Shown here: in pieces, positions 9,703 to 18,502 of the stretch | Numbering within the stretch: position 1 is the first letter of the stretch | Layout: each line of letters opens with the position of its first letter | Assembly (NCBI GenBank): GCA_905215555.1 | Contig: CAJMQU010000019.1 | Location: 15,079-79,078, forward strand | Direction of reading: 5' to 3' | Origin: an uncultured bacterium | GTDB lineage: Bacteria > Bacteroidota > Bacteroidia > Bacteroidales > Bacteroidaceae | DNA: 64,000 bases | Position numbers and translations under genes: made by a program | The notes under the pieces: model-generated | Told to the model about the DNA's origin: nothing | Seen by the model: only the letters and a program-made list of their open reading frames with translations | Database searches by the model: none

Positions 9703-12700
9703 CTAATTCCGCTCCGCTTCCTTTCCATTCGAAGGTTCCTTTCGATAAGCCAATGGAGACACTCCGTAAAAGTCCTTGAAGCATCGGCTGAAGTAACGGG
9801 GAGAAGCAAATCCCAGTTGATAAGATATCTCCGATATATTATATTGAGGAGCTTCCTGTAACATCCGCAACGCTTCTTCCAATTTCAGTTTTAAAGTAAA
9901 CTCATTGGGAGTAAGCCCCACCACTTCTTTCAGACGGGCAAACATTTTGCTGCGCCCCATATTCAGTTCGGAAGCCAACACACTCATGTCAAAGTCCGGA
10001 TTATCAAAGTTGCGTTTTATAATACTTGTTGCTTTATCCAGCAATTCCTGATCCACCACATTCAGAATTCCGGTTTCCGGAATTGCCGTCACTGCAACCT
10101 GTGCCGCTTTGCCGAGCAACTTTTTTCTACTCTTCAGCAAATTTCCACAACGGGTCAATAGCAATTTCACATTAAACGGTTTTGTGATATAATCATCCGC
10201 ACCGAACACGTATCCTTCTATCGTGCAATCTTCCGAAGTCTGTGCCGTCAGCAATACCACCGGCATATACGCCAGTTCCAGACAGTTCTTTATCTTATAG
10301 CACATCTCCTTGCCGGACATCACCGGCATCATCACATCGCTGACCACAATGTCCGGATGCCACTGTTGCGCCATCTCAAAACCCACTTGCCCGTTAGTAG
10401 CCTTATACACTGTGTATGTGGGCGAAAAGATGCTCACCAGCATTTCCAACACCTCTTCATCATCTTCAACAAGCAGCACACGCGGCATTCCTTCATTTTT
10501 GTCCTCTATCATATCCAGGTCCGCCTCGCTTCTTTCCATTGTATCGTTCAGCAATGCTATTTCGTCCATAAGCATATCCTCACGGTCAGAGAAAGCCCTA
10601 ACCGTCTTTTCATACTCCAATTCTTCCCGGGTGAAGTGTCCATTTCCAACAGGCAGGCATACCCTGAATGTACTTCCCTCGCCCAGCACGCTGTCTACCT
10701 TTATTTCTCCCTTATGCGCATCTACTATCCCTTTAAGCAGGGCTAGCCCTATGCCGCTGCCCACAAGTCCTTTTCCTGAATATTCATCTCCTGCCTGATA
10801 AAAACGTTCGAATATCTTTTGCCTGTCGTCCGAAGAAATTCCGCAGCCTGTATCCTCCACCGCTATCTCCACCATCCGCTGCTGCCGCCTGACGGACACC
10901 TTTATACTTTTCCCTTCCGGTGTATACTTAAATGCGTTCGACAGCAAATTAAAGACTACCTTCTGCATCTGTACCGGGTCGAACCATAAATCAATCTCCT
11001 CTCCCGTATCTTCGAATATATACTCCATATTCCTTTTACGGGCAAAATCGGCAAACAACCGATAGATGTCTTTCACAAAGGAGACTGCTTCCACACGTTC
11101 CACTTTCAGCCTCATGAATCCCTGCTCTTGTTTGCGGAAGTCCAGCAGTTCCGTTATAAGAAGACGCAGATTAATCGCATTCCTATGTATTCCATGCAAG
11201 CGTCTGTTCACGGCAGGAGCCAGTTTCTCCATTTGCAGCAGCATCTCTACCTGTCCAATTATCAAAGTCAACGGAGTGCGGAATTCATGTGAAATATTTG
11301 TAAAGAAACGCAGTTTCACTTTGTTTACCTCTTCTATCCGCTCTTTCTCATTCTTTTCTTCGGCCAACGACAAGGCCAACGCCTTGCGTGCCATCTTCAC
11401 CCGCCAAAAACTGTAAACAATGCCCGCAACCACAAGAAAGTACAACAAGAATGCCCAAAATGTAGCAAACCAAGGACGATGTATCGTTATATCAAGCATT
11501 ATTTCCTGCCTTTCTTCATTTTTCACCTTCGTTCCCGATTCACGCACTTTCAGCACATAATTGCCCGGAGCCAAATTTGTATAATTCACGCGCAACTGGT
11601 CTGTCAATATCCAATCTTTATCAAAGCCTTCCAATTTATAGAGGTATTCATCTTTTCCTTCCAGTTCCACATAATTGGAACTGGAAAAATCAATCATGAT
11701 ATTATTCTGCTCAGCAGAAAGGTCCAAATGTTTTGTAAATGACAGGGATTGTGACAGCACACCCGAACCATCATCGGGAGAAACCTTCACGTTATTGATG
11801 TAAAGATTGGAGAAATAGAATCCGGACGCACCGCCTTCATGCTCCTGATACAAATCCTTCTCTCTGAATGCAATCATTCCGTCCACTCCTCCCATATAAA
11901 TCCGATCATCATCGGCCATCAGAATACCACCGCCCTCGGCCACTGCCGAAATGCCTCCCTTCAGCCCCAATTCAATAGAATATATCGAATAATTGAAAGG
12001 AGAATAAATGGAAAAACCCTCATCGCAGGTTATCAAAATATGATTCATGTGTGTTTCTGCCAGATTATAGCAAAAATCGCTCAAAAGATGACTGTTCTTT
12101 TTGGTATAATGTTTCCAGCTTCCCGTTTCATGATTATAGGAATATACACCATCCCCCAAAGTAGCAATATAAACCGTCCCATCAGCCGCTTCCATAATTC
12201 GGGTTATCCGGGCGCCGGCAGTAGTGCCTCCCTCCAACTTGATGCATTCCAGCTGATCCCAATTCTCTGTTTTCATCCTGTAAAGTTTGAAATCAGCCGC
12301 CAACCAGACGTATCCTCTCGAATCCATCTCAAATGTCAGGAAAAGGCGTTCTTTACTAAGTAACTGAAACTCATTGCGCTCCGGATGAATCCGCCAGAAA
12401 CCGTTACGGGCAGTCACATACAACCAACCGTTCTTAAATAAAGAATGATAAATGATATGATTCGGCCCCTCTCCTGTCTGCCTGTAATGGTCCAGATAAT
12501 GATAAAAACGGGCATGTTTTCTGTCGTAACAACTTATTCCACCGGTATATGTACCGATATATACCCGATCATGCTGTTTGTCATAACTCAGTGTTTTTAT
12601 ATTATTGTGCAGGACGGAATTTTTTCCGGCAGAGGTATAATAAGTAAAAGTCCCGGTCGTCCTGTCCAGCAGGTTCACCCCGCCTCCATCCGTACCAATC

Positions 12701-13746
12701 CACAGGTTATGATCTTTATCTTCAACCATCTGCCCTACAATAGGGAAGTTCAGGCAATGATTGTTGGCGTTATCATTAGGATAATACAAAAATACATCTT
12801 TCGACTGATTGAAATAATTGACGCCCCCATAATAAGTACCCACCCAAATAGTGCCTTGCCTATCTTTATAAAGCGAAAAAACAGACTGATGCTCCAAAGA
12901 ACCCGGATGATAGTCGGGACGATAAACGCGGTATGTATCCAGATAGGGATTATAAACTTGCAACCCCTCAAAGGTACCAAACCAGATATTCTGTCGTTCG
13001 TCTTCCACAAAACCTCGTATTTGCAGACTTACGACACGTGTAGGCGAATGCTCCTCCTTCATTAACTTTCCATCCCGCCCTACCTTATACAATCCTTTCA
13101 TTCGCGAAGCAATCCACAACTCTTTACGGCTACTCACAAATAATTTAAATATTTCTATATCAGGCAATACACATTTCAATTCATCCCCCGCCAATACATA
13201 TAAGCCGCTTGCCGTCCCTATCCATATCTCCTCATCCATTTTTTCCATACACATGACAGTGGCAGTACCCAACTTGCGGTAAAAATGCAATGAATCCTCT
13301 TCCGGGTCATATCTGAACAAAGAGTCATGAATAGTACACCACACCTCTTCACCTAAAGTAGCCAAAGCACCGACATCCGTCGGGATGATTTTGCGAAATG
13401 CCTCCTTGCGGATATCATACTTTATCAGAGCCCCGCTATTTATCATCAGAACATTCCCCTGCGAATCACCCACAATCTCGCTGACCACTCCGTTAATAAG
13501 CTCTCTTTCCCGATGTTGACTATTAATAACGTCATAAGACTTATATCTGGAAATCTGATTACCGTCGTAGACGTTCACCCCCTCATTCGTTCCGAACCAC
13601 ATCCTTCCTAAAGTATCCTGATAGATAGAAAGTACGGAAGGGCTGGAAAGTCCGTCTTTCATTGTCAACTTCTTAAAATACTGCCCATGTGATTCCGCAC
13701 ACAATAATATCAACGCAAATAATAATATATATCTAAGTCGGTTCAT
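9703..13746 (-). CDS. Hybrid two-component system regulator (HTCS) of the left PUL
   Basis: 1347 aa, a sensor kinase and transcription factor in one inner-membrane protein. Signal peptide (about 1-22); periplasmic two-component-regulator propeller repeats (about 25-690, motifs such as MWFGTNEGVNVYDG and IWFGTFEGLQVYNP); Y_Y_Y domain (about 700-765); one membrane segment (about 770-795); HisKA with the phospho-His in ISHEFRTPL (about 819); HATPase (NLLSNAFKYTPEG, VEDTGCGI, GSGIGLAL); receiver domain with VLLVEDDEE and the phospho-Asp in VVSDVMMPV (about 1137); C-terminal AraC-type HTH (about 1240-1335). The periplasmic part should sense a glycan fragment and activate the adjoining SusC/D operon and probably the divergent PL8 gene. 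All catalytic motifs look intact. Confidence 0.97.
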   Translation of the reverse strand: MNRLRYILLFALILLCAESHGQYFKKLTMKDGLSSPSVLSIYQDTLGRMWFGTNEGVNVYDGNQISRYKSYDVINSQHRERELINGVVSEIVGDSQGNVLMINSGALIKYDIRKEAFRKIIPTDVGALATLGEEVWCTIHDSLFRYDPEEDSLHFYRKLGTATVMCMEKMDEEIWIGTASGLYVLAGDELKCVLPDIEIFKLFVSSRKELWIASRMKGLYKVGRDGKLMKEEHSPTRVVSLQIRGFVEDERQNIWFGTFEGLQVYNPYLDTYRVYRPDYHPGSLEHQSVFSLYKDRQGTIWVGTYYGGVNYFNQSKDVFLYYPNDNANNHCLNFPIVGQMVEDKDHNLWIGTDGGGVNLLDRTTGTFTYYTSAGKNSVLHNNIKTLSYDKQHDRVYIGTYTGGISCYDRKHARFYHYLDHYRQTGEGPNHIIYHSLFKNGWLYVTARNGFWRIHPERNEFQLLSKERLFLTFEMDSRGYVWLAADFKLYRMKTENWDQLECIKLEGGTTAGARITRIMEAADGTVYIATLGDGVYSYNHETGSWKHYTKKNSHLLSDFCYNLAETHMNHILITCDEGFSIYSPFNYSIYSIELGLKGGISAVAEGGGILMADDDRIYMGGVDGMIAFREKDLYQEHEGGASGFYFSNLYINNVKVSPDDGSGVLSQSLSFTKHLDLSAEQNNIMIDFSSSNYVELEGKDEYLYKLEGFDKDWILTDQLRVNYTNLAPGNYVLKVRESGTKVKNEERQEIMLDITIHRPWFATFWAFLLYFLVVAGIVYSFWRVKMARKALALSLAEEKNEKERIEEVNKVKLRFFTNISHEFRTPLTLIIGQVEMLLQMEKLAPAVNRRLHGIHRNAINLRLLITELLDFRKQEQGFMRLKVERVEAVSFVKDIYRLFADFARKRNMEYIFEDTGEEIDLWFDPVQMQKVVFNLLSNAFKYTPEGKSIKVSVRRQQRMVEIAVEDTGCGISSDDRQKIFERFYQAGDEYSGKGLVGSGIGLALLKGIVDAHKGEIKVDSVLGEGSTFRVCLPVGNGHFTREELEYEKTVRAFSDREDMLMDEIALLNDTMERSEADLDMIEDKNEGMPRVLLVEDDEEVLEMLVSIFSPTYTVYKATNGQVGFEMAQQWHPDIVVSDVMMPVMSGKEMCYKIKNCLELAYMPVVLLTAQTSEDCTIEGYVFGADDYITKPFNVKLLLTRCGNLLKSRKKLLGKAAQVAVTAIPETGILNVVDQELLDKATSIIKRNFDNPDFDMSVLASELNMGRSKMFARLKEVVGLTPNEFTLKLKLEEALRMLQEAPQYNISEISYQLGFASPRYFSRCFKDFYGVSPLAYRKEPSNGKEAERN

Positions 13747-13789
13747 AGTAATATAGCACTTAAGATTAATCCATGACGCATAGTGCTTG

Positions 13790-13819
13790 CAAAATTATCC
13801 AAAAGAGTTCAAATAACAA
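13790..13819 (-). promoter_or_regulatory. Promoter for the left HTCS gene
   Basis: On the minus strand TTG (13819-13817), 19 bp, then TAATTTTG (13797-13790), a full match to the Bacteroides -7 consensus TAnnTTTG. Transcription would begin near 13783, about 37 nt before the ATG at 13746. A normal -33/-7 pair fits low constitutive expression of the sensor. Confidence 0.6.
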
Positions 13820-13861
13820 TGTACACTTCACTCCTTTTTTACATCCTGTCATGTCAAATCC

Positions 13862-13887
13862 GTCCATTTTTGTGGCACTTATTGTCC
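13862..13887 (+). promoter_or_regulatory. Candidate HTCS operator upstream of the PL8 gene
   Basis: TGTGGCAC (13871-13878), two bases, ATTGTCC (13881-13887), with GTCC upstream at 13862. It matches 15 of 17 positions of the site upstream of the left susC operon (9417 to 9401), same orientation relative to the gene. It ends 50 bp before the -7 box at 13938; at susC the corresponding distance to the candidate -7 box is 61 bp, one helical turn more. Confidence 0.5.
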
Positions 13888-13937
13888 ACGCAGATTCACA
13901 ATAGATAATATGATTCTGAGTTATTGAGAAAAACGAG

Positions 13938-13945
13938 TATCTTTG
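13938..13945 (+). promoter_or_regulatory. -7 box of the PL8 promoter
   Basis: TATCTTTG, a perfect TAnnTTTG match. No TTTG is present about 20 bp upstream, so the promoter lacks a good -33 box, as expected for an activator-dependent PUL promoter. A start near 13952 would give a leader of about 120 nt that contains the short reading frame at 14018. Confidence 0.6.
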
Positions 13946-14017
13946 CTCTTGATTTTAATACATGGAAAATATAAAAACAATTATCTAATACTTCAACCAT
14001 TTATCACCAACAACATC

Positions 14018-14074
14018 ATGAAAAAAGAACAGATAATTATCATATATAACATAATAACATTGAAAAGAATATGA
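14018..14074 (+). other. Possible 18-codon leader peptide overlapping the PL8 start
   Basis: ATG at 14018 opens an 18-codon frame rich in Ile and Lys (begins MKKEQ, ends LKRI) whose TGA stop (14072-14074) overlaps the PL8 ATG (14071) as ATGA. Such overlap is the usual geometry of translational coupling. No family can be assigned and no clear ribosome site precedes it, so it may be chance in AT-rich DNA. Confidence 0.3.
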
Positions 14075-16221
14075 AAATCACAATTCACCTTATCATATTG
14101 TTCATCATGAGCGGTATGGTATCAACAAAGGTAAATGCATCAACAAATCCCAATCCTTCGGGCAGCAACAACGATTTTGAAGTATTGATGCAAAAAATCA
14201 GGATTGACTTTGCCAAAAACCCTTCTATTGACGAAGCCTTGAAGAAATACAATGAGGCTGACGGCTCATTTACAGACGTGGACTACGGAAGCATACAACG
14301 AACCAATTGGCCCCCCCTGGAACACATCGACCGCCTATACAATTTCGTATTCGCATATACCAATCCGAGTAACAAACATTATAAGGACCAAAATCTCTTC
14401 ACCAAAATACAACAAGGGCTGGAATACTGGCACGAGCGCAATCCCTGGTGCCATAACTGGTGGTACAATCAAATAGCCGAGCCCCAACGCCTGGGAATAT
14501 TACTGATACAAATGCGGACAGGAGAAAAACAACTGAACAAAGAATTGGAAAATAAAATACTGGAAAGAATTAAAACAGACGGAGGAAATCCCGCCAAATG
14601 GACAGGAGCCAACCGCACGGACATTGCCCTGCATTGGATATATCGTGCGTGTCTTTCCGAAAACGAAGCAGACTTGAAATTTGCCCTCGAAAATGTTTAT
14701 AATCCGATTGTATATACTACAAAAGAAGGATTTCAGCATGACAACAGTTACTTCCAGCACGGACAGCAACTCTATATCGGTGGATACGGAGATGAAATCC
14801 TGAAAGGGATCACTCAAATAGCCATGTACACCAAAGGTACTCAATATGCAATTCCGCAAGACAAACTAGCCTTGCTAAGCAAATTTATGCGAGAAACCTA
14901 TTATCCTACCATACGCGGTCAATTCATGTTGTTTGACGTGTTGGGAAGAGGCGTAAGCCGCCCTGGAGTCACGAAAAAGACACATACAGCGTTATTTGCC
15001 AAACGTATGGTTGAGTTGGACCCGGCCCATGCCGATGAATTTAAAGAAATCATAGCTCGCCTGGATGGTAAACAACCTGCCGATTACGCACTGAAAGCAA
15101 AGCATACTCACTATTTCCGCGGAGATTATACCTTGCACGTGCGCCCCACTTATACTTTTGACGTACGCATGGCATCTACCCGTACAGCCCGTTGCGAATA
15201 TGGAAATGGAGAAAACCTAAAGACCTACTTCATGTCCGACGGATGTACCAACATCGTAGTCGATGGAAACGAATATGATGAAATCTTTCCCGTCTGGAAC
15301 TGGACACGCATTCCCGGAACAACCGCTCCGCAAGTTGATGAGATTCCTATGGCAGCCAGTGATTGGCAGACTCCCGGAACTTCAACCTTCGCCGGAGGCG
15401 TATCCGACAGCCTATACGGAGCATCTGCCTATTCGTACACAGACTCATATGCCGGAATCAATACAAGCGCACGCAAAGCATGGTTCTTTTTCAACGATGA
15501 GGTAGTATGTCTTGGAGCAGGCATACACTCCACATCTTCGTACCCCATATTCACGACAATCAATCAATGCTTGTCTTCTACCGAAAATGCCATAGTCTGC
15601 CAAAAAGGAAAAATCTCTGCAATCAACGAAGGAACTTCCGATTACAGTTCTCCTGAGTGGATTCTGCACAACAAAGTAGGATATATACTGCCGGACGGGC
15701 AACAAGTAGTCGCAACCAACCAACTGCAAACAGGAAGTTGGTATGATATCAATCATTCCACTTCCAAAGGTATCACACAAAAAAAAGTATTTACCCTATG
15801 TCTGAATCATGGTATTACCCCCGAACGGGCAACTTATGCTTACATTGTTGTCCCCGGCATTCAATCCCCTGAAGAGATGAAGAGTTACCGGCGAAAAAAT
15901 GATCTCGAAATTTTAGCCAATACGGAAGATGTACAAGTAGTAAGAAATAAAAAGGATGATATTTGGCAGATGGTGTTTTATAATGCGGGAGAATTCACCG
16001 GCAAAGGTATGACGGTAAAAACAAGCAAAGGCTGTGCTTTGATAATCAAGAACATTGATAAAAATAAAGCAGAAGTTCATATTGCCGACCCTGCACAGTC
16101 CCGGTCCGACATAACCGTAAATATTTGTACCGGAAAACGTTCGGGAACCGTAAATTGCGACTTCAGTAATAGCGATGTCTATGCCGGACGTACCCAAGCA
16201 TTTGAGATTCAACTAAAGTAA
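14071..16221 (+). CDS. Polysaccharide lyase family 8 enzyme
   Basis: 716 aa, exported (signal peptide about 1-23). Family PL8 (chondroitin AC, hyaluronate and xanthan lyases) cuts uronic-acid polysaccharides by beta-elimination. The N-terminal alpha/alpha toroid carries the NWW segment (129-131), the catalytic Asn in TGAN (N181), the His/Tyr pair spaced nine residues apart as in characterised PL8 enzymes (H230, Y239), and the Arg motif GRGVSRPG (about 290-297). The C-terminal beta-sandwich contains NGENLKTYFMSDG. It is divergent from the HTCS gene and shares an operator-like motif with the susC/D operon, so it is probably that PUL's depolymerase. Substrate cannot be fixed from sequence: no sulfatase or GH88 unsaturated glucuronidase is in the window. 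Confidence 0.9.
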   Translation: MKITIHLIILFIMSGMVSTKVNASTNPNPSGSNNDFEVLMQKIRIDFAKNPSIDEALKKYNEADGSFTDVDYGSIQRTNWPPLEHIDRLYNFVFAYTNPSNKHYKDQNLFTKIQQGLEYWHERNPWCHNWWYNQIAEPQRLGILLIQMRTGEKQLNKELENKILERIKTDGGNPAKWTGANRTDIALHWIYRACLSENEADLKFALENVYNPIVYTTKEGFQHDNSYFQHGQQLYIGGYGDEILKGITQIAMYTKGTQYAIPQDKLALLSKFMRETYYPTIRGQFMLFDVLGRGVSRPGVTKKTHTALFAKRMVELDPAHADEFKEIIARLDGKQPADYALKAKHTHYFRGDYTLHVRPTYTFDVRMASTRTARCEYGNGENLKTYFMSDGCTNIVVDGNEYDEIFPVWNWTRIPGTTAPQVDEIPMAASDWQTPGTSTFAGGVSDSLYGASAYSYTDSYAGINTSARKAWFFFNDEVVCLGAGIHSTSSYPIFTTINQCLSSTENAIVCQKGKISAINEGTSDYSSPEWILHNKVGYILPDGQQVVATNQLQTGSWYDINHSTSKGITQKKVFTLCLNHGITPERATYAYIVVPGIQSPEEMKSYRRKNDLEILANTEDVQVVRNKKDDIWQMVFYNAGEFTGKGMTVKTSKGCALIIKNIDKNKAEVHIADPAQSRSDITVNICTGKRSGTVNCDFSNSDVYAGRTQAFEIQLK

Positions 16222-16277
16222 CAAGACCTTAAAAAAAACGACTGAGGCTTTTTCGTTGTTACCTCATAAACTGAAAA

Positions 16278-16312
16278 AAGGCAGTAACTTCCCAGCTACT
16301 GCCTTATTTTGA
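16278..16312. terminator. Bidirectional terminator between PL8 and SPOR genes
   Basis: Perfect 9-bp stem AAGGCAGTA (16278-16286) / TACTGCCTT (16297-16305) with a 10-nt loop, an A-run before it and ATTTT after it. It lies between convergent genes ending at 16221 (+) and 16353 (-), so it can stop both. Confidence 0.85.
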
Positions 16313-16352
16313 AAGAGAAAACTCTTTCTATAATTACCAAAAAGAATTCTAT

Positions 16353-16865
16353 TTATTTGAGACGGTACAACAACCAAGCACCTTGGAAATCCTTACGGTT
16401 AGAATACTTGGACTTGAAAGCGTCACGTGCGTCGGCAGCAGAAGCTCTGTCAGCATAAGTGCTTACAATCACACGATACATAGCTGCATCCGGATTAAAA
16501 GCGATAACTGCGCTATAGCCTTCCTTATCCAGGAAATTCTTCAGACTTTCGGCATTGGCTTTCACACTGAAGCTACCACAAACCACACTGTAGTCTTTCA
16601 AACCACCAACTCCTGATACAACCTCAACTTTTTCCTGACGTACACCGGCAGTTGCAACAGGCACACTTTCCACTACCTTTGCTTCAACCGGAGCACTCAC
16701 TACCGGAGATACTTCCACCGGTTCGGTAGTCTGAGGTTCAGCCAGTTCTTGTTGCTTTGCCTTTTCATATGCTTTTTTATAAGCGCTTTCACTTGATTTA
16801 CAAGAAGAGAATGCCAATACAACGCACAGTCCCATTCCTAAAATTGCTAATTTTCTCATAATCAT
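16353..16865 (-). CDS. SPOR-domain lipoprotein
   Basis: 170 aa. Lipoprotein signal with Cys at residue 22, then a Lys/Glu/Val-rich linker (about 30-88), then a SPOR domain (about 92-168: DYSVVCGSFSVKANAESLKNF, and onward to WLLYRLK). SPOR domains bind peptidoglycan strands stripped of stem peptides, usually at division sites, so a cell-envelope role is likely; the exact role is not known. ATG at 16859 (third residue) is an alternative start. Monocistronic, with a terminator downstream. Confidence 0.9.
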   Translation of the reverse strand: MIMRKLAILGMGLCVVLAFSSCKSSESAYKKAYEKAKQQELAEPQTTEPVEVSPVVSAPVEAKVVESVPVATAGVRQEKVEVVSGVGGLKDYSVVCGSFSVKANAESLKNFLDKEGYSAVIAFNPDAAMYRVIVSTYADRASAADARDAFKSKYSNRKDFQGAWLLYRLK

Positions 16866-16909
16866 ATTGTTTTTGTTAATAATTTCTATGTTTATCCTTT
16901 ATAGTATAC

Positions 16910-17320
16910 TCAATATTTACGGAATATATATCGAATTCCCGCATACTCTAAACGAAGGGATGAAGAATTCAGTTCTTCCATTGTAAACGTCCGTTCTCCA
17001 TTCTCCCACCCCATATATAATGCATAGTTTTCTTCTTCTACGCTTTCGGGCAGCAAAATAATAGAAATTTTATCTCCTTTCAAAGAATAATTCCCAAAAA
17101 ACGTTTGATAACTACCATTTTTCAACAAACAGATGGCCGAAAAGCTGCCTTTCTGAAAATTATAGAAAATGCTATCCTGGCGCTCCACCGAACCGTCTGC
17201 ATACTGATATTGCCGCAATTGCCACTTGTTGTCCAAATCGCCGTCCGTATTGCTACAAGCAACCAGTACAAGTGCTATCAACGCAATAATCAGAAATATT
17301 TCTTTTTTTCGTATTCCCAT
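16910..17320 (-). CDS. Small lipocalin-like lipoprotein
   Basis: 136 aa with a lipoprotein signal (Cys at residue 22) and a compact beta-rich body starting DNKWQLRQYQYADGS and ending GIRYIFRKY, resembling the lipocalin-like single-domain lipoproteins common in Bacteroides. An upstream in-frame ATG at 17356 exists, but a -7 box TACATTTG at 17353-17346 (minus strand) would place the transcript start downstream of it, and the ATG at 17320 gives a normal signal peptide. Function unknown. Confidence 0.75.
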   Translation of the reverse strand: MGIRKKEIFLIIALIALVLVACSNTDGDLDNKWQLRQYQYADGSVERQDSIFYNFQKGSFSAICLLKNGSYQTFFGNYSLKGDKISIILLPESVEEENYALYMGWENGERTFTMEELNSSSLRLEYAGIRYIFRKY

Positions 17321-17345
17321 GTAGCTTATATTCCGAATAATAGGA

Positions 17346-17353
17346 CAAATGTA
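17346..17353 (-). promoter_or_regulatory. -7 box for the lipocalin-like gene
   Basis: TACATTTG on the minus strand fits TAnnTTTG; the predicted start near 17339 is 19 nt before the chosen ATG at 17320. No good -33 box is seen. Confidence 0.45.
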
Positions 17354-17579
17354 CACGGAACAATCAAGCTGAACGCTACTCTTGTAGTTAAATTTAATTA
17401 AACGAATAAAATGATAAAAGCGGGAGGAGAAGAATAGTTGAGTTTAATTCATAATGGTGCAAACAGAATTGAATGAAAGTGACGTAGAAAGCATCAATCC
17501 TCCACATCCGATATAAGTAAAAAAAGAAATATATCAAAAAAAAAAGAAGTTAAGCGAACAACTATTCAAAGAAAAATGT

Positions 17580-17587
17580 TAGTTTTG
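17580..17587 (+). promoter_or_regulatory. -7 box of the YtxH-holin operon
   Basis: TAGTTTTG matches TAnnTTTG and lies 36 bp before the ATG at 17624. There is no clear TTTG about 20 bp upstream. The rest of the 267-bp gap (17357-17623) is AT-rich with no other recognised element. Confidence 0.5.
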
Positions 17588-17623
17588 TAGTATTAACCTC
17601 TTAAAAACAGAAAGGACAACATT

Positions 17624-17833
17624 ATGAAAGGATTAAATGTACTTGCAGCTTTCTTGGGCGGTGCAGCAGTTGGCGCGGCCCTCGGTATTTTATTTGCTCC
17701 CGAAAAAGGAGAAGACACTCGTAATAAAATAGCAGAAATCCTCCGTAAAAAAGGCATTCGCTTGAACCGTACCGAAATGGAAAATCTGGTAGACGAAATT
17801 GCAGCTGAAATTAAAGGCGAAGTAGCCGAATAA
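17624..17833 (+). CDS. YtxH-domain small membrane protein
   Basis: 69 aa. One N-terminal Gly/Ala-rich membrane segment (about 5-24, LAAFLGGAAVGAALGILFAP) followed by the typical EKGEDTR motif and a charged helix. YtxH-like proteins occur widely in stress or envelope operons; the molecular role is not established. It is the first of three short co-directional genes (31 bp and 7 bp gaps) ending at a strong hairpin at 18503. Confidence 0.88.
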   Translation: MKGLNVLAAFLGGAAVGAALGILFAPEKGEDTRNKIAEILRKKGIRLNRTEMENLVDEIAAEIKGEVAE

Positions 17834-17864
17834 ATCAATTCTACAAAAAAACAAAGCCACTATG

Positions 17865-18224
17865 ATGTTTGCAGACGATAAAAGCATTGACACTCTCCAA
17901 CAATTATTCTTCGAGTTCAAAAAATATCTGAAACTACAACAGGAATATACCAAACTGGAGATTACGGAAAAATTATCAATCCTGCTTTCCGCCTTGATTC
18001 TACTCTTGGTGGTAGTCACTCTCGGCATGGTGGCATTGTTTTATTTGTCGTTTGCTCTGGCTTACATCTTAGACCCGCTTGTAGGCGGACTTATGGTAAG
18101 TTTCAGTATCATAGCCTGCTTTCACATTCTGCTGATTTTATTAATAATTATTTTCCGCAAACAGCTCATCATTAATCCAATGGTAAGCTTCATTGCGGGA
18201 CTGTTCTTTGATAATAACAAATGA
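17865..18224 (+). CDS. Phage-holin-superfamily-like membrane protein
   Basis: About 119 aa (ATG at 17862 or 17865). A charged N-terminal helix (DDKSIDTLQQLFFEFKKYLKLQ) is followed by two membrane segments (about 42-68 and 77-103). This matches the putative holin / Actinobacteriophage-holin-like group often encoded next to YtxH proteins; despite the name, chromosomal members are not tied to lysis. Middle gene of the three-gene operon. Confidence 0.8.
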   Translation: MFADDKSIDTLQQLFFEFKKYLKLQQEYTKLEITEKLSILLSALILLLVVVTLGMVALFYLSFALAYILDPLVGGLMVSFSIIACFHILLILLIIIFRKQLIINPMVSFIAGLFFDNNK

Positions 18225-18231
18225 TTTCATC

Positions 18232-18492
18232 ATGAATAATACGCCCGATACAACCTCCATCACCCTTGAAAGCATTGCGCAGCGAAAACAAGAAGTGCGT
18301 AAGAAATTGCATTCGCAGAAACAGATAATGACGGATACGGCCAGAGACCTGTTCGCCCCGCTTGCTCCTGCTGCCGACAAAGGGAACGCCATCATGCGAG
18401 CTTTCAATACAGGTATGGCCGTCTTCGACGGGGCAATGCTGGGATTGAAAATGATGAAAAGGATCAGAAGAATGTTCAGTTCCAAGAAATAA
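18232..18492 (+). CDS. Small conserved protein of the YtxH-holin operon
   Basis: 86 aa from the ATG at 18232 (7 bp after the previous stop; an upstream in-frame start at 18193 would overlap the holin-like gene). A soluble basic N-terminal half (TLESIAQRKQEVRKKLHSQK) is followed by a weakly hydrophobic stretch (about 52-72) and a basic tail KRIRRMFSSKK. No named function recognised. Its conserved position suggests it works with the two membrane proteins. Confidence 0.75.
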   Translation: MNNTPDTTSITLESIAQRKQEVRKKLHSQKQIMTDTARDLFAPLAPAADKGNAIMRAFNTGMAVFDGAMLGLKMMKRIRRMFSSKK

Positions 18493-18502
18493 CAAAATCA
18501 AA

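Noticed and set aside
13866..13891. Arabinan-type TTGTCCACC repeat at the PL8 promoter
   Set aside because: Only one partial copy (TTGTCCACG); no second copy at 21 bp and different distance to the -7 box, so treated as part of the separate left-PUL motif.
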